DNA of 33,298 bases from Deltaproteobacteria bacterium (GTDB taxonomy: Bacteria; Desulfobacterota; Binatia; UBA12015), in NCBI GenBank assembly GCA_029262355.1, contig JAJCZO010000007.1, positions 1 through 33,298 on the forward strand. The letters run 5' to 3'. Made by a program: the position numbers and the translations under genes. Under the pieces are notes generated by a model. That model was not told the origin of the DNA. It did not search any database and was given only the letters and a program-made list of their open reading frames with translations. This document shows, piece by piece, positions 7,116 through 15,078 of the stretch. Every line of letters starts with the position of its first letter. Within the stretch, counting starts at the first letter, position 1.

Positions 7116-9050
7116 CTACTTGAGCTCCGCCACGACACAGAGCTCCTCTTCCGATCTCGTGTCGAGTTCAGCGGCACCGAAGGCGTCGCTGAAGTGGAGA
7201 ACCCCCTGGACCTTCTCGTGCCTGGGCTCGCCGCCGACGCGGTTGATCCTGTAGCACATCAGGTAGGCGCCCGGGTTCGGCGCTCCCGCGCCGATCTCTT
7301 CCACCGGCGCGCAGAGACGCGACGCGCGCTTGATGAAGTAGCTACGCTCGTCGAACTCGTCGGACACCGTCGCAACGAGCCTCTTGGGGAACGACTTCCC
7401 GTCGACGGGTGTGACGCGGTAGCACGTGTAGGCGTCGGCGGTCCCGGGCGGGAGAGGTGCCGCCGGCCCACCGAGAGCACGGCTCGCGGCCGACAAGACC
7501 CGGGTGACCTTCTTGACGCGAAGGGCGAGGGTTCCAAACCGGTCTTGTATCGTGACGGTAGAGGGGGTCTGCGAGGAATGCCCGGCCGACCTCTTCGTCA
7601 GATAGCCGACGCCGTGTGCGTCCGGGACGATCGGTGCTTCGCCGTCTATGGCTCCGGGCACGCAGAGCGACTTGATCTTCTTCACATCGACGAGGCCGCT
7701 CTCCAGGGGGTCGGACAGCCAGAGATCGTCGATCGCATCGAACGACGAGGCGCCAGAGCTCGTCTTCGCTCGGTAGCACACGAGGGCGCGGCCACAGGTC
7801 GTTGGCTCGCTGGAGCCACTCGAGCACTCGCCCGCGAGACAGGTATCCCCGACCGTGCAGATGTCGGAATCATCGCACGAAGAACCATTCGCCTCGGCGG
7901 AGCAGGAAGCAGAGCAACAATCACCGTCGAGTACGTTGCCATCGTCACATTGCTCACCGGGCTCGACGACGAAGTTGCCACAGAACTCACCGGCGGCCTG
8001 AACGATCGTCTCGCGCAGAGCCCCTTCGGTCCCGCAGGCATCGAATACCGTGAACTCGATCTCGTTCGGACCGGGTGCGAGCGCGATCGCTGCGGTCCAT
8101 TCCGATCCCGCGTCGGCCGTCATCGAGCCCCAGGCACCGGTCGTGAGATTCGCCCAACGCGCGGTGCCGCCGACCGTGGGGCCGTCCTGCCGAATCCGTA
8201 CCGCGGCGGGGCTCTGCGTGGCTACACCTTGAGGCGCAATGAGAGTGGCGGAGGGCACGGTCAGGCCCGAGCCGTACACCAGCAGACGCGGCGCCTCGTC
8301 GAACAGGGCCTCCGCGCCGGGAAGGGGGTCGTTCTCGGCCATGAACCGAGCGCCATTCCTCGTGTAGAATTTGACCGAGCCCGATTGTACGTCTTCGTCC
8401 TCGAGCTTGAGAAGCCAGCTGGTTTCGCCGCCGGTCCCGACGACGTCAGCCGTGACGTCCCAGGCGAGAGTCTCCTGATCCTCGTCGTCGAACTCCGCGG
8501 TCACGCCGGGCAACTCGTAACACGGCACGCCGGCGCCACAGTCGTTGGCACCGCTCCATCGGTCGAGCCCAGAGCACTGCTCGCTCGTGGCATCGGAGAC
8601 ATCGGCGTCGACGCGGCAATCCCACGTGACGCCGGCCCCTGTTCCGCCAAAGGGGCCAAGTTTGTTGCCTCCCCAGCTGAGCTCGTTGAAGGACTGATTT
8701 CCTTCGACCCACGGCACCGTCATGCGGTGTGCCGAAAACGTGGTGCCGTCCAAGGATGGATAGCCCTCGTAGATCGAGACCTCGAGGCTCGCACACGACG
8801 GGGTTGCCGCCGCTTGACACGAGAGATCGAAGCCGACCAAGCCACGCACGTCCGACGCGCGCTTGAGCCAGATCAGTCCGGCCGCCCCATCATTCGCACT
8901 TGGGTGCGCCTGCATGATGCGTGTGTCGCGGACCGGGCGAAGTACGATCGCCGCGCCATTGCCCTCGCACACCGCGTGCCCCGCCTGGGGAATCATGATC
9001 ATGAGACTCGCCAGGACGGCGCACGCCGTCTCCCTCGCCGGCAACTGCAT
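7116..9050 (-). CDS. Large secreted multidomain Cys-rich protein
   Basis: A 644-residue exported protein. The signal peptide covers about residues 1-26 (LASLMIMIPQAGHA). A DNRLRE-like beta-sandwich region follows (DTRIMQAHPSANDGAAG, LVGFDLSC, AWDVTADV), then a Myxococcus-type Cys-rich repeat near residues 355-400 (CGNFVVEPGEQCDDGN, DGDCCSASC). Three CYR-type repeats fill residues about 425-644 (LVCYRAK, YTCYRVT, LMCYRIN, each with a late LCxP or LCV), resembling the domain NCBI calls DUF7450. Such proteins are surface or extracellular; no catalytic site is visible. The start at 9050 has AAAGGAAG upstream; longer forms would precede the signal peptide by an unlikely extension. It is monocistronic by spacing, with a perfect palindrome 223 bp upstream. 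Confidence 0.88.
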   Translation of the reverse strand: MQLPARETACAVLASLMIMIPQAGHAVCEGNGAAIVLRPVRDTRIMQAHPSANDGAAGLIWLKRASDVRGLVGFDLSCQAAATPSCASLEVSIYEGYPSLDGTTFSAHRMTVPWVEGNQSFNELSWGGNKLGPFGGTGAGVTWDCRVDADVSDATSEQCSGLDRWSGANDCGAGVPCYELPGVTAEFDDEDQETLAWDVTADVVGTGGETSWLLKLEDEDVQSGSVKFYTRNGARFMAENDPLPGAEALFDEAPRLLVYGSGLTVPSATLIAPQGVATQSPAAVRIRQDGPTVGGTARWANLTTGAWGSMTADAGSEWTAAIALAPGPNEIEFTVFDACGTEGALRETIVQAAGEFCGNFVVEPGEQCDDGNVLDGDCCSASCSAEANGSSCDDSDICTVGDTCLAGECSSGSSEPTTCGRALVCYRAKTSSGASSFDAIDDLWLSDPLESGLVDVKKIKSLCVPGAIDGEAPIVPDAHGVGYLTKRSAGHSSQTPSTVTIQDRFGTLALRVKKVTRVLSAASRALGGPAAPLPPGTADAYTCYRVTPVDGKSFPKRLVATVSDEFDERSYFIKRASRLCAPVEEIGAGAPNPGAYLMCYRINRVGGEPRHEKVQGVLHFSDAFGAAELDTRSEEELCVVAELK

Positions 9051-9272
9051 CGGTTGCTTCCTTTCGCGACGCGTCTCGGGTGCAGGAGGGCCAAGAGGAG
9101 TGAGGGCGTCTGTTTGGGGTGGATATGTAGAAACGAGAGGATTGCGAATCGGCACGGACTTCGCACCCCCCTTTTTTGCTTTATGGACCGGCGCGAGAAG
9201 ATGCCAGGTCCAGAACCGGCCGATGCCTGACGGAGGGCTGGGCGTTCTGGCATGCTGGGCCGGGCCTCTGTC

Positions 9273-9290
9273 CTCGAACGATCGTTCGAG
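9273..9290. promoter_or_regulatory. 18-bp perfect palindrome
   Basis: CTCGAACGATCGTTCGAG is a perfect 18-bp palindrome in the 490-bp gap (9051-9540) upstream of the gene starting at 9050. It shares the TCGAACG/CGTTCGA half-sites with the palindrome at 6904-6915, so the two may bind one dimeric regulator. The rest of the gap holds no gene, only the hairpin at 9349-9386. Confidence 0.45.
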
Positions 9291-9348
9291 AATTCGCGAT
9301 GTTGGTCGTAGACGTCTGCGAGGCACCGACGGAATCTCGGTACGCGCG

Positions 9349-9386
9349 GAGGGGAGGTAGGGCAGAATCGTCCCCTACCTCCCCTC
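9349..9386 (-). terminator. Hairpin downstream of the 9541-10836 gene
   Basis: GAGGGGAGGTAGGG (9349-9362) pairs perfectly with CCCTACCTCCCCTC (9373-9386) over a 10-nt loop, a 14-bp stem. It lies about 155 bp past the stop of the minus-strand gene ending at 9541 and could end its transcript. No T-tract is present. The bases right after it (CTCGGTTTCCGG) match the outer end of the palindromic elements found further right, which may be chance. Confidence 0.45.
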
Positions 9387-9540
9387 GGTTTCCGGCCAGG
9401 GCGCGAATCGCAGGCGCCGTGACGTTGGGTGTTTGCGCCGCTTGCCGCGGCGCTGGCCGCTCCGCCTGTCCCGCGGCGGATGCGGAATCCCGCTCCGCCG
9501 GTGAGGTTGCGACCGACTCCGGAGCAGCTTGCGGCGTCGC

Positions 9541-10836
9541 CTATCTGCCGCCGGCCCGGTAGAGGCCTCCCACGAGCGGAGGACGAGATCCGGGGTCCCG
9601 ATCGACCACGAGATCCTGGCCCGCGCCGCGATTGCCGTAGCAAGGCTCGACGTTGTACCCGGCGATGTTCGACTCGTAGGGGTGAGGCTCGAGGATCTCG
9701 ATCATGAACGTGCCCTGCACGTTGTCTGTCTCTTCGACCGTGAGGCCCCCGAGCTCACCATCCCCCTCGGCCACGAGGCCACCAAGCCCGCCCCCTTCGC
9801 CAGGGTAGAAGACCGGCAACTGGAACGTATTGTCGAGGTAGGCCGTGTAGGTCTGGTCGACGGTCGTCGAATAGATCTGTGACTTCATGCCAAGCTCGTT
9901 CACGAAGCGGTAGGTCACGTCGGTGACGCCGTTCGTCACGACGACCCCCGAGAGAGCAAGGCGACACTCATCCGCGGGGTCCAACATCACGGACAGCTGG
10001 GCCTGAACCACGGCGGTGTCGAACGTCAGATCCGGGGACCCAGGCTCCGGGGGCTCTTCGCCCTGCTCGAGCATGGCGACGGTCGGATCCCCCACGAACT
10101 TGATCGTGATGGGCAGAAGCTCGCCGGACTTCCTCGCATAGATTCGTCCCCAGGTGTTGCCCTCACAGATGAGAGAGCCGTGCATCGCCAGGAACGTCTC
10201 CTCCTCGAAAGGCAAGGCTCGCGCCTGCCCCTCGCTCATGCCCGCAGCCATGCGCGATTCGACGATGGACTCCCCGTATTCGAAGATCGATTCCAGGGTG
10301 GGAAACCCCCACAGCTGAGTTCCGATTTCACCTGGTCGCTCGAAGATCGTGTCGAGGGGAACCCACATGTCGATGACGGCGTCCGGGATGGTTCGGTCGC
10401 CCGCGTCGTGGGGGACGTACCATCCATCCCAGGTCGGCCCGACCTCGAGCCCCTCACCTTGTTGATGCGAGTTCCGATTTTCCAGATAGACGCGCGCACT
10501 CTTCGGGCTGTAGCCGACCTTGCACTTCGCACCGTAGCTTGCCGCGACCCAGATGTTACCGTCGGGAATTCCCGGGACCTGAATGTCACGGAACACGTGC
10601 TGGCCGTTGATCTTCTGCTGATGCACCTCGATCGTGTTGGAGTTCCCGATCCCCTGGTACTCTCCACACGGGGTCCACTGGTCTTCGATGCACAGCGTCA
10701 GTGCCGGATCGAAGTGGACGTACTGGACCCCCCGGCCCGCGAGGGCGGGGGTGTTGAGGATCAGCAGGGTGCTGAGGACTGCGGTCGTACTACAGAGGAC
10801 CAGCGCCGGCTTCGTCCAGTTTCTCGAGCGTCGCAT
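9541..10836 (-). CDS. Secreted protein of unknown function
   Basis: A 431-residue protein with a long signal peptide (about residues 1-33, hydrophobic VLSTLLILNTPALA ending before GRG). The mature chain is beta-rich with many Trp, Tyr and Gly residues and a few Cys (TLCIEDQWTPCGEY, GAKCKVGY, LICEGNTWG, DECRLALSG). The middle contains a Met/Glu-rich helix (SRMAAGMSEGQARALPFEEE). The C-terminal part is Gly-rich (GEGGGLGGLVAEGDGELGG). I do not recognise a family. The start at 10836 is backed by AAGGAG 8 bp upstream. The gene stands alone between a hairpin downstream and an insertion-sequence relic upstream. An extracellular or periplasmic location is likely; no catalytic motif is evident. Confidence 0.8.
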   Translation of the reverse strand: MRRSRNWTKPALVLCSTTAVLSTLLILNTPALAGRGVQYVHFDPALTLCIEDQWTPCGEYQGIGNSNTIEVHQQKINGQHVFRDIQVPGIPDGNIWVAASYGAKCKVGYSPKSARVYLENRNSHQQGEGLEVGPTWDGWYVPHDAGDRTIPDAVIDMWVPLDTIFERPGEIGTQLWGFPTLESIFEYGESIVESRMAAGMSEGQARALPFEEETFLAMHGSLICEGNTWGRIYARKSGELLPITIKFVGDPTVAMLEQGEEPPEPGSPDLTFDTAVVQAQLSVMLDPADECRLALSGVVVTNGVTDVTYRFVNELGMKSQIYSTTVDQTYTAYLDNTFQLPVFYPGEGGGLGGLVAEGDGELGGLTVEETDNVQGTFMIEILEPHPYESNIAGYNVEPCYGNRGAGQDLVVDRDPGSRPPLVGGLYRAGGR

Positions 10837-11082
10837 GGGTTGGGCTCCTTCTTCGTCGTAGTTCCGCGCGCCCGGACTTGGGCGCCGCGGCGTGTACGAA
10901 GAGGGATACGCCGCTCGACGTGTGCAGTCCTAAGGGCCAGGTAAGCGTTCGGTAAGAATGGAACGCGTACCCGCGCACGACCTCGCCGGTGACCGACGAG
11001 GCCGGGATTGTGACACGGCGATCCCCATCGGGTGGCCTTTGCGGACGCTGTGAGGCGTACGTCGGCCGGCCAACCGTGGTCC

Positions 11083-11530
11083 GAAACGGCAAAGCTTGGC
11101 CGAGGAAGCCATGGACGTGTTCGAGCGCGAGTACAGCGCGAAGTACCCCAAGGCCATCGCGTCGCTGCGCCGGGATCAGGCCGAGCTACCGCCTTCTTCG
11201 GCTTCCCCGCCAAGCACCGGGTGCACCTGCGCAAGGGGCACCGTGATCGAGTCGTCGTTCGCTACCGTCCGGCTGCGACAGCGGGTGACCAAAGGGGCCG
11301 ACTCACGCCAGAGGGGTTTGCTCATGGCCGTCCAGCTACTCGCCATGGCCGAGCGCCGGTGGCGGCCGGTGAATCCCCCACCTCGTGGCCTTGGTGCGGG
11401 CCGGGGCGACCTTCCGAGACGGGCTCTCTATTGAACGGGAAGGCGGCGAGGCAGCGTGGGGAGCGTTCCGAAGAGATCGGTGCAAGACAGTACGGGAGCG
11501 GGCCCGCTGGAGGCGTCCCAAAAGCTAGGA
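11083..11530 (+). pseudogene. IS256-family transposase, C-terminal relic with frameshifts
   Basis: The C-terminal part of an IS256-family (mutator-type) transposase is readable only by switching frames. First frame: LAEEAMDVFEREYSAKYPKA. Second frame: TAFFGFPAKHRVHLRKGHRD. Back to the first: TVIESSFATVRLRQRVTKGA with LLMAVQLLAMAERRWRPVN. Third frame: HLVALVRAGATFRDG. These match, in order, the conserved end of the family (FEREY.KYPKA, FYDFPAEHW.HLRTTNPIES, ATVRLRTRVTKGAGSR, HLVALVRAGVKF). At least three frameshifts and the missing N-terminal catalytic region make it a dead element. No terminal repeats could be defined. The stretch 10837-11082 before it holds no gene. Confidence 0.88.
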
Positions 11531-11554
11531 AGCGAGGGAGAAAGCGGACGTTGA

Positions 11555-11641
11555 TTTCGGGACGGGTTTTGAAACACGAACCGCTGGTTCTGGGGGTTTT
11601 CGGGAGCCTGGGTGAGTGCACCAGAACCCCTCGGCTTACGG
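11555..11641 (+). repeat. Palindromic element copy A
   Basis: A divergent copy of the dispersed palindromic family: left arm with CTGGGGGTTTTCGGGAGC, right arm ACCAGAACCCCTCGG. It seems to carry a partial second left arm in front (ACGGGTTTTGAAACACG). It sits in the gap before the amidohydrolase gene, after the IS256 relic. Confidence 0.6.
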
Positions 11642-11732
11642 GACGTATGTATGTCGCGACGCCGCGGGTTGACTCACAGCGCCCGCCGACGGATCTGTCA
11701 GCCTCCAGTATGAGACCGACGGGAGGGCGACT

Positions 11733-13130
11733 ATGAAGAAGGATGCGCTCAGGACCTGGGCGGAGTGGCTACACGCTTCACCTCGGCCGCCGCGCTCTAA
11801 GGGTGCGCTCACGCGCGTCCCCAGCGCAGCGGCCGCGCTTGTAATCGCGTGCGTAGCCGGCCCTGTGGGCGACGCGCACGGTGCGGATGCCGAGAGCCTC
11901 GCCATCGAATCGACGACCTTGATCGATGGGCGCACCGGAGAGGCTACTGAAAATGTCACGATTCTGATCCAGGGGCGTCGCGTCACGTCCGTAACGCAAG
12001 AGGATCTGACGAAGCTCCCACCGGGCACCCGGGTGATCGACGGCCGAGGCAAGTGGGTGGCACCCGGATTCGTAGATGTCCACGTACACGAGGACGGCCC
12101 GGAGTTCCTGCGCCGGCTCCTCGCGGCCGGCGTCACGACGGCTCACGTGATGCCCAGGCGTCCACCGGAACGCCCGATCGACGTCGAGGGGCGCTCCCAG
12201 TCGGCGACCGCGTCCTCTCCGCGCATTCATCTGAGCGAGATGTTTACGGGGGACTTTCCCGACAACCTGCTTCCCGGCGTCTACCAGGTTCGCAAGCCGC
12301 AGAGCGAAGCTGCCGCGCGACAGGCGGTGAGAGATCTCTCGGACGCGGGCTACCGTCAGATCAAGATCATCCAAGACGACAGCCTGCTCTGGGCCGGCAG
12401 CAGCGCCCTCTCACCGCAGCTGGACCCAGAGGTCTTTGACGCGCTCGTCGAGGAGGCACACTCTCGCGGCATGCGGGTCTACGTGCATGCGGTTCAGCTC
12501 GCCAACACCCGGATGGCGATCGACGCCGGCGCAGATGCGTTCATGCACGGGGCGATGGATGCGGCTCTCAGCGCGCAGGATGGGGAGCGCATGCGCGAGC
12601 GGGGCATGGTCTGGACGCCCGCCAACCGGGTGCTCATCGAGTTCGGTGACTTTCCCGAGCATGCCCGCAGAATCCTCGCGCAGGAGAGCCTCGTCGGGTG
12701 GTTGTCCAAGCAAGAGCGGACGCAGTTCCGTGCGGATGCGCGCTCCGCCAACCCCGTCCGTCTCGAGTCCTTCCAGACGCTGCACGACAGCCTGAGCGAG
12801 TACTTGGCGACCCTGAGGGAGAATACCCGGCGCGCTCGGGCGGCGGGGGTTCCCGTGGCCGTCGGCTCCGATGGTGGGCCGCCGGGCGTCGCGACCCATT
12901 TCGAGATGGAGCTCCTCCAGGAGGGCGGCCTCAGTCCGGCCGAAGCGCTGGTCGCTGCGACCCACGGCGGAGCCGTCGCGCTCGGAATGGAAGCCGAGAT
13001 CGGGACCATCGAGCCGGGGAAGCGCGCCGACCTCGTCGTTCTGGCGGCAAACCCCCTCGAGGACATTCGCAACGCGCGCCGGATCGAACACGTCATCAAG
13101 GGCGGCATGCCCGTCGCGCCGTCCGAGTGA
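11733..13130 (+). CDS. Exported metal-dependent amidohydrolase
   Basis: A 465-residue amidohydrolase-superfamily enzyme. After an exported N-terminus (hydrophobic AAAALVIACVAGPVGDAHG near residues 30-50) comes the small beta-domain (STTLIDGRTGEATENVTILI), then GKWVAPGFVDVHVHEDG with metal ligands H117 and H119. K211 in QIKIIQDD is the likely bridging (carboxylated) lysine. H252 (YVHAV), H272 (FMHGAMDA) and D380 (GSDGGPPG) complete the site. The end EIGTIEPGKRADLVVLAANP is typical of the imidazolonepropionase/prolidase-like branch. These enzymes hydrolyse cyclic amides, peptides or related bonds; the substrate here is unknown. The ATG at 11733 is preceded by GGGAGG. Palindromic elements lie in the gaps on both sides, and no partner gene is in tandem. 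Confidence 0.92.
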   Translation: MKKDALRTWAEWLHASPRPPRSKGALTRVPSAAAALVIACVAGPVGDAHGADAESLAIESTTLIDGRTGEATENVTILIQGRRVTSVTQEDLTKLPPGTRVIDGRGKWVAPGFVDVHVHEDGPEFLRRLLAAGVTTAHVMPRRPPERPIDVEGRSQSATASSPRIHLSEMFTGDFPDNLLPGVYQVRKPQSEAAARQAVRDLSDAGYRQIKIIQDDSLLWAGSSALSPQLDPEVFDALVEEAHSRGMRVYVHAVQLANTRMAIDAGADAFMHGAMDAALSAQDGERMRERGMVWTPANRVLIEFGDFPEHARRILAQESLVGWLSKQERTQFRADARSANPVRLESFQTLHDSLSEYLATLRENTRRARAAGVPVAVGSDGGPPGVATHFEMELLQEGGLSPAEALVAATHGGAVALGMEAEIGTIEPGKRADLVVLAANPLEDIRNARRIEHVIKGGMPVAPSE

Positions 13131-13325
13131 CGCGAAGAGCTCGAAGGATCGCCTGCTGTGGGAGATCTCCGCACCAGCGGCACGAACCGTCGTCTCGAGG
13201 TGAGCCGTCGGCCCGAGCTCGAGAGCGACTTCGAGACGGCCCCCTAGCCATCCGGCCCGCAGCCGCTTGCCTTCGACCTTGACGCGCTCTCGCGGACGCT
13301 CCGCGTCAGCTCAGGATCACGCTGT

Positions 13326-13398
13326 CCGCAAAAGGGTGGGTTTTGAAACAACCCGCTCCGACCGTCCGGTCAGCGTGTTTCAAAAACACTCGGTTTCG
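13326..13398 (+). repeat. Palindromic element copy B
   Basis: Left arm AAGGGTGGGTTTTGAAACA and right arm TGTTTCAAAAACACTCGG pair over about 25 nt, and the outer ends (CCGCAAA and TTTCGCGG) also pair. It sits in the 450-bp gap between the amidohydrolase and small exported protein genes; the rest of that gap (13131-13325 and 13399-13582) shows no gene. Confidence 0.8.
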
Positions 13399-13582
13399 CG
13401 GTCCCCCAGGAGAAGCGCCATGCTCCGCGTCGTCTCGGGCAGGGTCTTCGGTGTCGAGACCGGGATAGGCCCGGCGCGGTGCCGTCGCTCCGTTCACGGG
13501 CTCAGCCCCTGCAATAGAATCCCGAACGCTGCCGTCTTCAGTCAGTAACCAACTAACCGGACATCGAAGGAGGACTCCGATA

Positions 13583-13960
13583 GTGCGTATACGAACGACT
13601 CTGATGGCAAGCGCGGCGTTGACACTCGGCCTTGTGGGAAGCGCGGCGGCGGGACCGGAACTCGTGACCCCGGCGATGCTGCGGGACAGCACCAGCGTTG
13701 CGTTCGAGTGCAATGCCTCGAACGCGACTACGAGTAAGACGGTGGTAGTGCGCGTGACGATCTTCAATGACAGGGGGGAGGCGGCGGCCGGCCCCCGCGA
13801 CCTCACGCTCCAGCCGAGAGAGACGGACGGTATCGAGGTCAGCGGATCCACGATTGTCGCGCACTGCGTGATCGAGGTCCTCAAAGGCGGCAAGAAGAGC
13901 GTGCGCGGCGCACTCTCCACCCGTGGTCAGGATACGATCGCCATCGTCGCGGCCAACTAG
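13583..13960 (+). CDS. Small exported protein
   Basis: A 125-residue protein starting at a GTG with a very good ribosome-binding site (GAAGGAGG, 9 nt upstream). Residues 1-23 are a signal peptide (MASAALTLGLVGSAAA ending before GPE). The mature part looks like a single immunoglobulin-like beta-sandwich: alternating hydrophobic strands (SVAFECNASN, TVVVRVTIFND, STIVAHCVIEVL) with two Cys that could form a disulfide. No family is recognised. It is flanked by palindromic elements and followed by a convergent gene. A periplasmic or secreted small beta protein is the safest reading. Confidence 0.75.
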   Translation: MRIRTTLMASAALTLGLVGSAAAGPELVTPAMLRDSTSVAFECNASNATTSKTVVVRVTIFNDRGEAAAGPRDLTLQPRETDGIEVSGSTIVAHCVIEVLKGGKKSVRGALSTRGQDTIAIVAAN

Positions 13961-13996
13961 CCAGCCCTCTTCCCGGCCGACGACAGGCGGATATTC

Positions 13997-14077
13997 CACA
14001 ACCGGCGGGTTTCGGGATTTCGGCACGCCTGCCCGGGGAGGCGTTCGGGCGTGTACCAGAAACCTCGGTTCGGGACG
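13997..14077 (+). repeat. Palindromic element copy C (subtype I)
   Basis: Left arm ACCGGCGGGTTTCGGGATTT, centre GCCCGGGGAGGCGT, right arm ACCAGAAACCTCGGTTCGGG. The centre matches copies D, G and K. It occupies most of the 168-bp convergent gap between the small exported protein and DUF805 genes. Confidence 0.8.
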
Positions 14078-14128
14078 GTCAGGCCACAGCGCGTGGCCGA
14101 CTTGCCCGGAGATGTGGACAGGTCGCGG

Positions 14129-14566
14129 TCACTGCCGATGTGACCGGGGTGGATCTCCATACGCGTTCGGTCCTTCTTCCGACGCTCGGACCAGCCAGGG
14201 AATCAGGACGACCCAGCCGACCACGGGCAAGGGCAGCACCCAGAGCCAGCCCCACCACCCACTCTTGCCGATGTCGTGCAGCCGTCGAGCGGTGACCGCC
14301 GCGGTCGGTAGCGCCATCACGGGTCGGTAGAGCAGCACCGGTATGCCGATCTCGTCCTGCGCATAGCTCAGCGGAAGGAAGTGTCCGCCCGGGAGCTCGC
14401 TCAAGGTGACGACCGGCGGGACGAGTACCAGGTCGACTGCGATGACGACGCCATAGGCCAAGAAGAAGAAGAGAAAAAAGTACCAGAACTCGGACGGCGC
14501 CGCGCGGCCTGAGAAAACGGCATACTTCCGGAAACACGTGACGGTCGGCGTGAGGAGGGATCGCAT
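14129..14566 (-). CDS. DUF805 family inner-membrane protein
   Basis: A 145-residue membrane protein that matches the DUF805 pattern: an N-terminal FRKYAVFSGRAAPSEFWYF, two hydrophobic segments, then the signature PTAAVTARRLHDIGKSGWWG, a third membrane segment (VLPLPVVGWVVLIPWLV) and a short polar tail (EEGPNAYGDPP). The family is widespread with no settled function. The start at 14566 has no strong ribosome-binding site. Palindromic elements of the same subtype (C and D) flank the gene on both sides, making a repeat-gene-repeat unit. Confidence 0.88.
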   Translation of the reverse strand: MRSLLTPTVTCFRKYAVFSGRAAPSEFWYFFLFFFLAYGVVIAVDLVLVPPVVTLSELPGGHFLPLSYAQDEIGIPVLLYRPVMALPTAAVTARRLHDIGKSGWWGWLWVLPLPVVGWVVLIPWLVRASEEGPNAYGDPPRSHRQ

Positions 14567-14756
14567 CGAGGTTCGTTCGGCGACGCATCAAAGAGCGGAG
14601 GTAACGTCCTCGAATCGTCGAGACAGCCTGCACGTTACCGAACGCGCACGGCGTCTGTAAGCTCCCCCCCACATCCTCCGTATTGAAGATGGTCTGATCC
14701 CGGAACACTGGGGGATCCGCGGCGAGCTGCCGACCGTGCCGGGGCGCGGAAGGGTG

Positions 14757-14839
14757 CCCCAAATACGGTGGTTTCTGGGAATCGGGACCCCCGCCGCGGA
14801 AGGCGTTTTGGGCGTGCCCCAGAAACCCTCGGTTCCGAG
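14757..14839 (+). repeat. Palindromic element copy D (subtype I)
   Basis: Left arm AATACGGTGGTTTCTGGGAA, centre GCCGCGGAAGGCGT, right arm GCCCCAGAAACCCTCGG. It sits in the 512-bp gap upstream of the DUF805 gene and past the end of the DUF3604 gene. No gene is visible elsewhere in 14567-15078. Confidence 0.8.
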
Positions 14840-15078
14840 ACTCACCGCGTCTCGGCCCTACGATCTCATCAACTGCAACACCCCGGTTTTCAAGCTCGGG
14901 AGAGCCGGGGGTGATCTGCAAGAGGTTGCAAGGAAATGGGTGGGCGCCGCACGCTGAAGCGCAACCGAGGACCCGCTGATTGAGAGTCGTCGTCGGGGGC
15001 GTACAACGGAGTCGCTCCGCGCGTGAAACGCCCGATCCCCCTGCGAGTCGCGGAGCGGGCTCCGGGCGCGACCCATCG

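Noticed and set aside
7044..9230. Long plus-strand open frame opposite the secreted Cys-rich protein
   Set aside because: It is Arg/Gly/Ala-rich antisense shadow of a gene with signal peptide, domains and ribosome-binding site on the minus strand.
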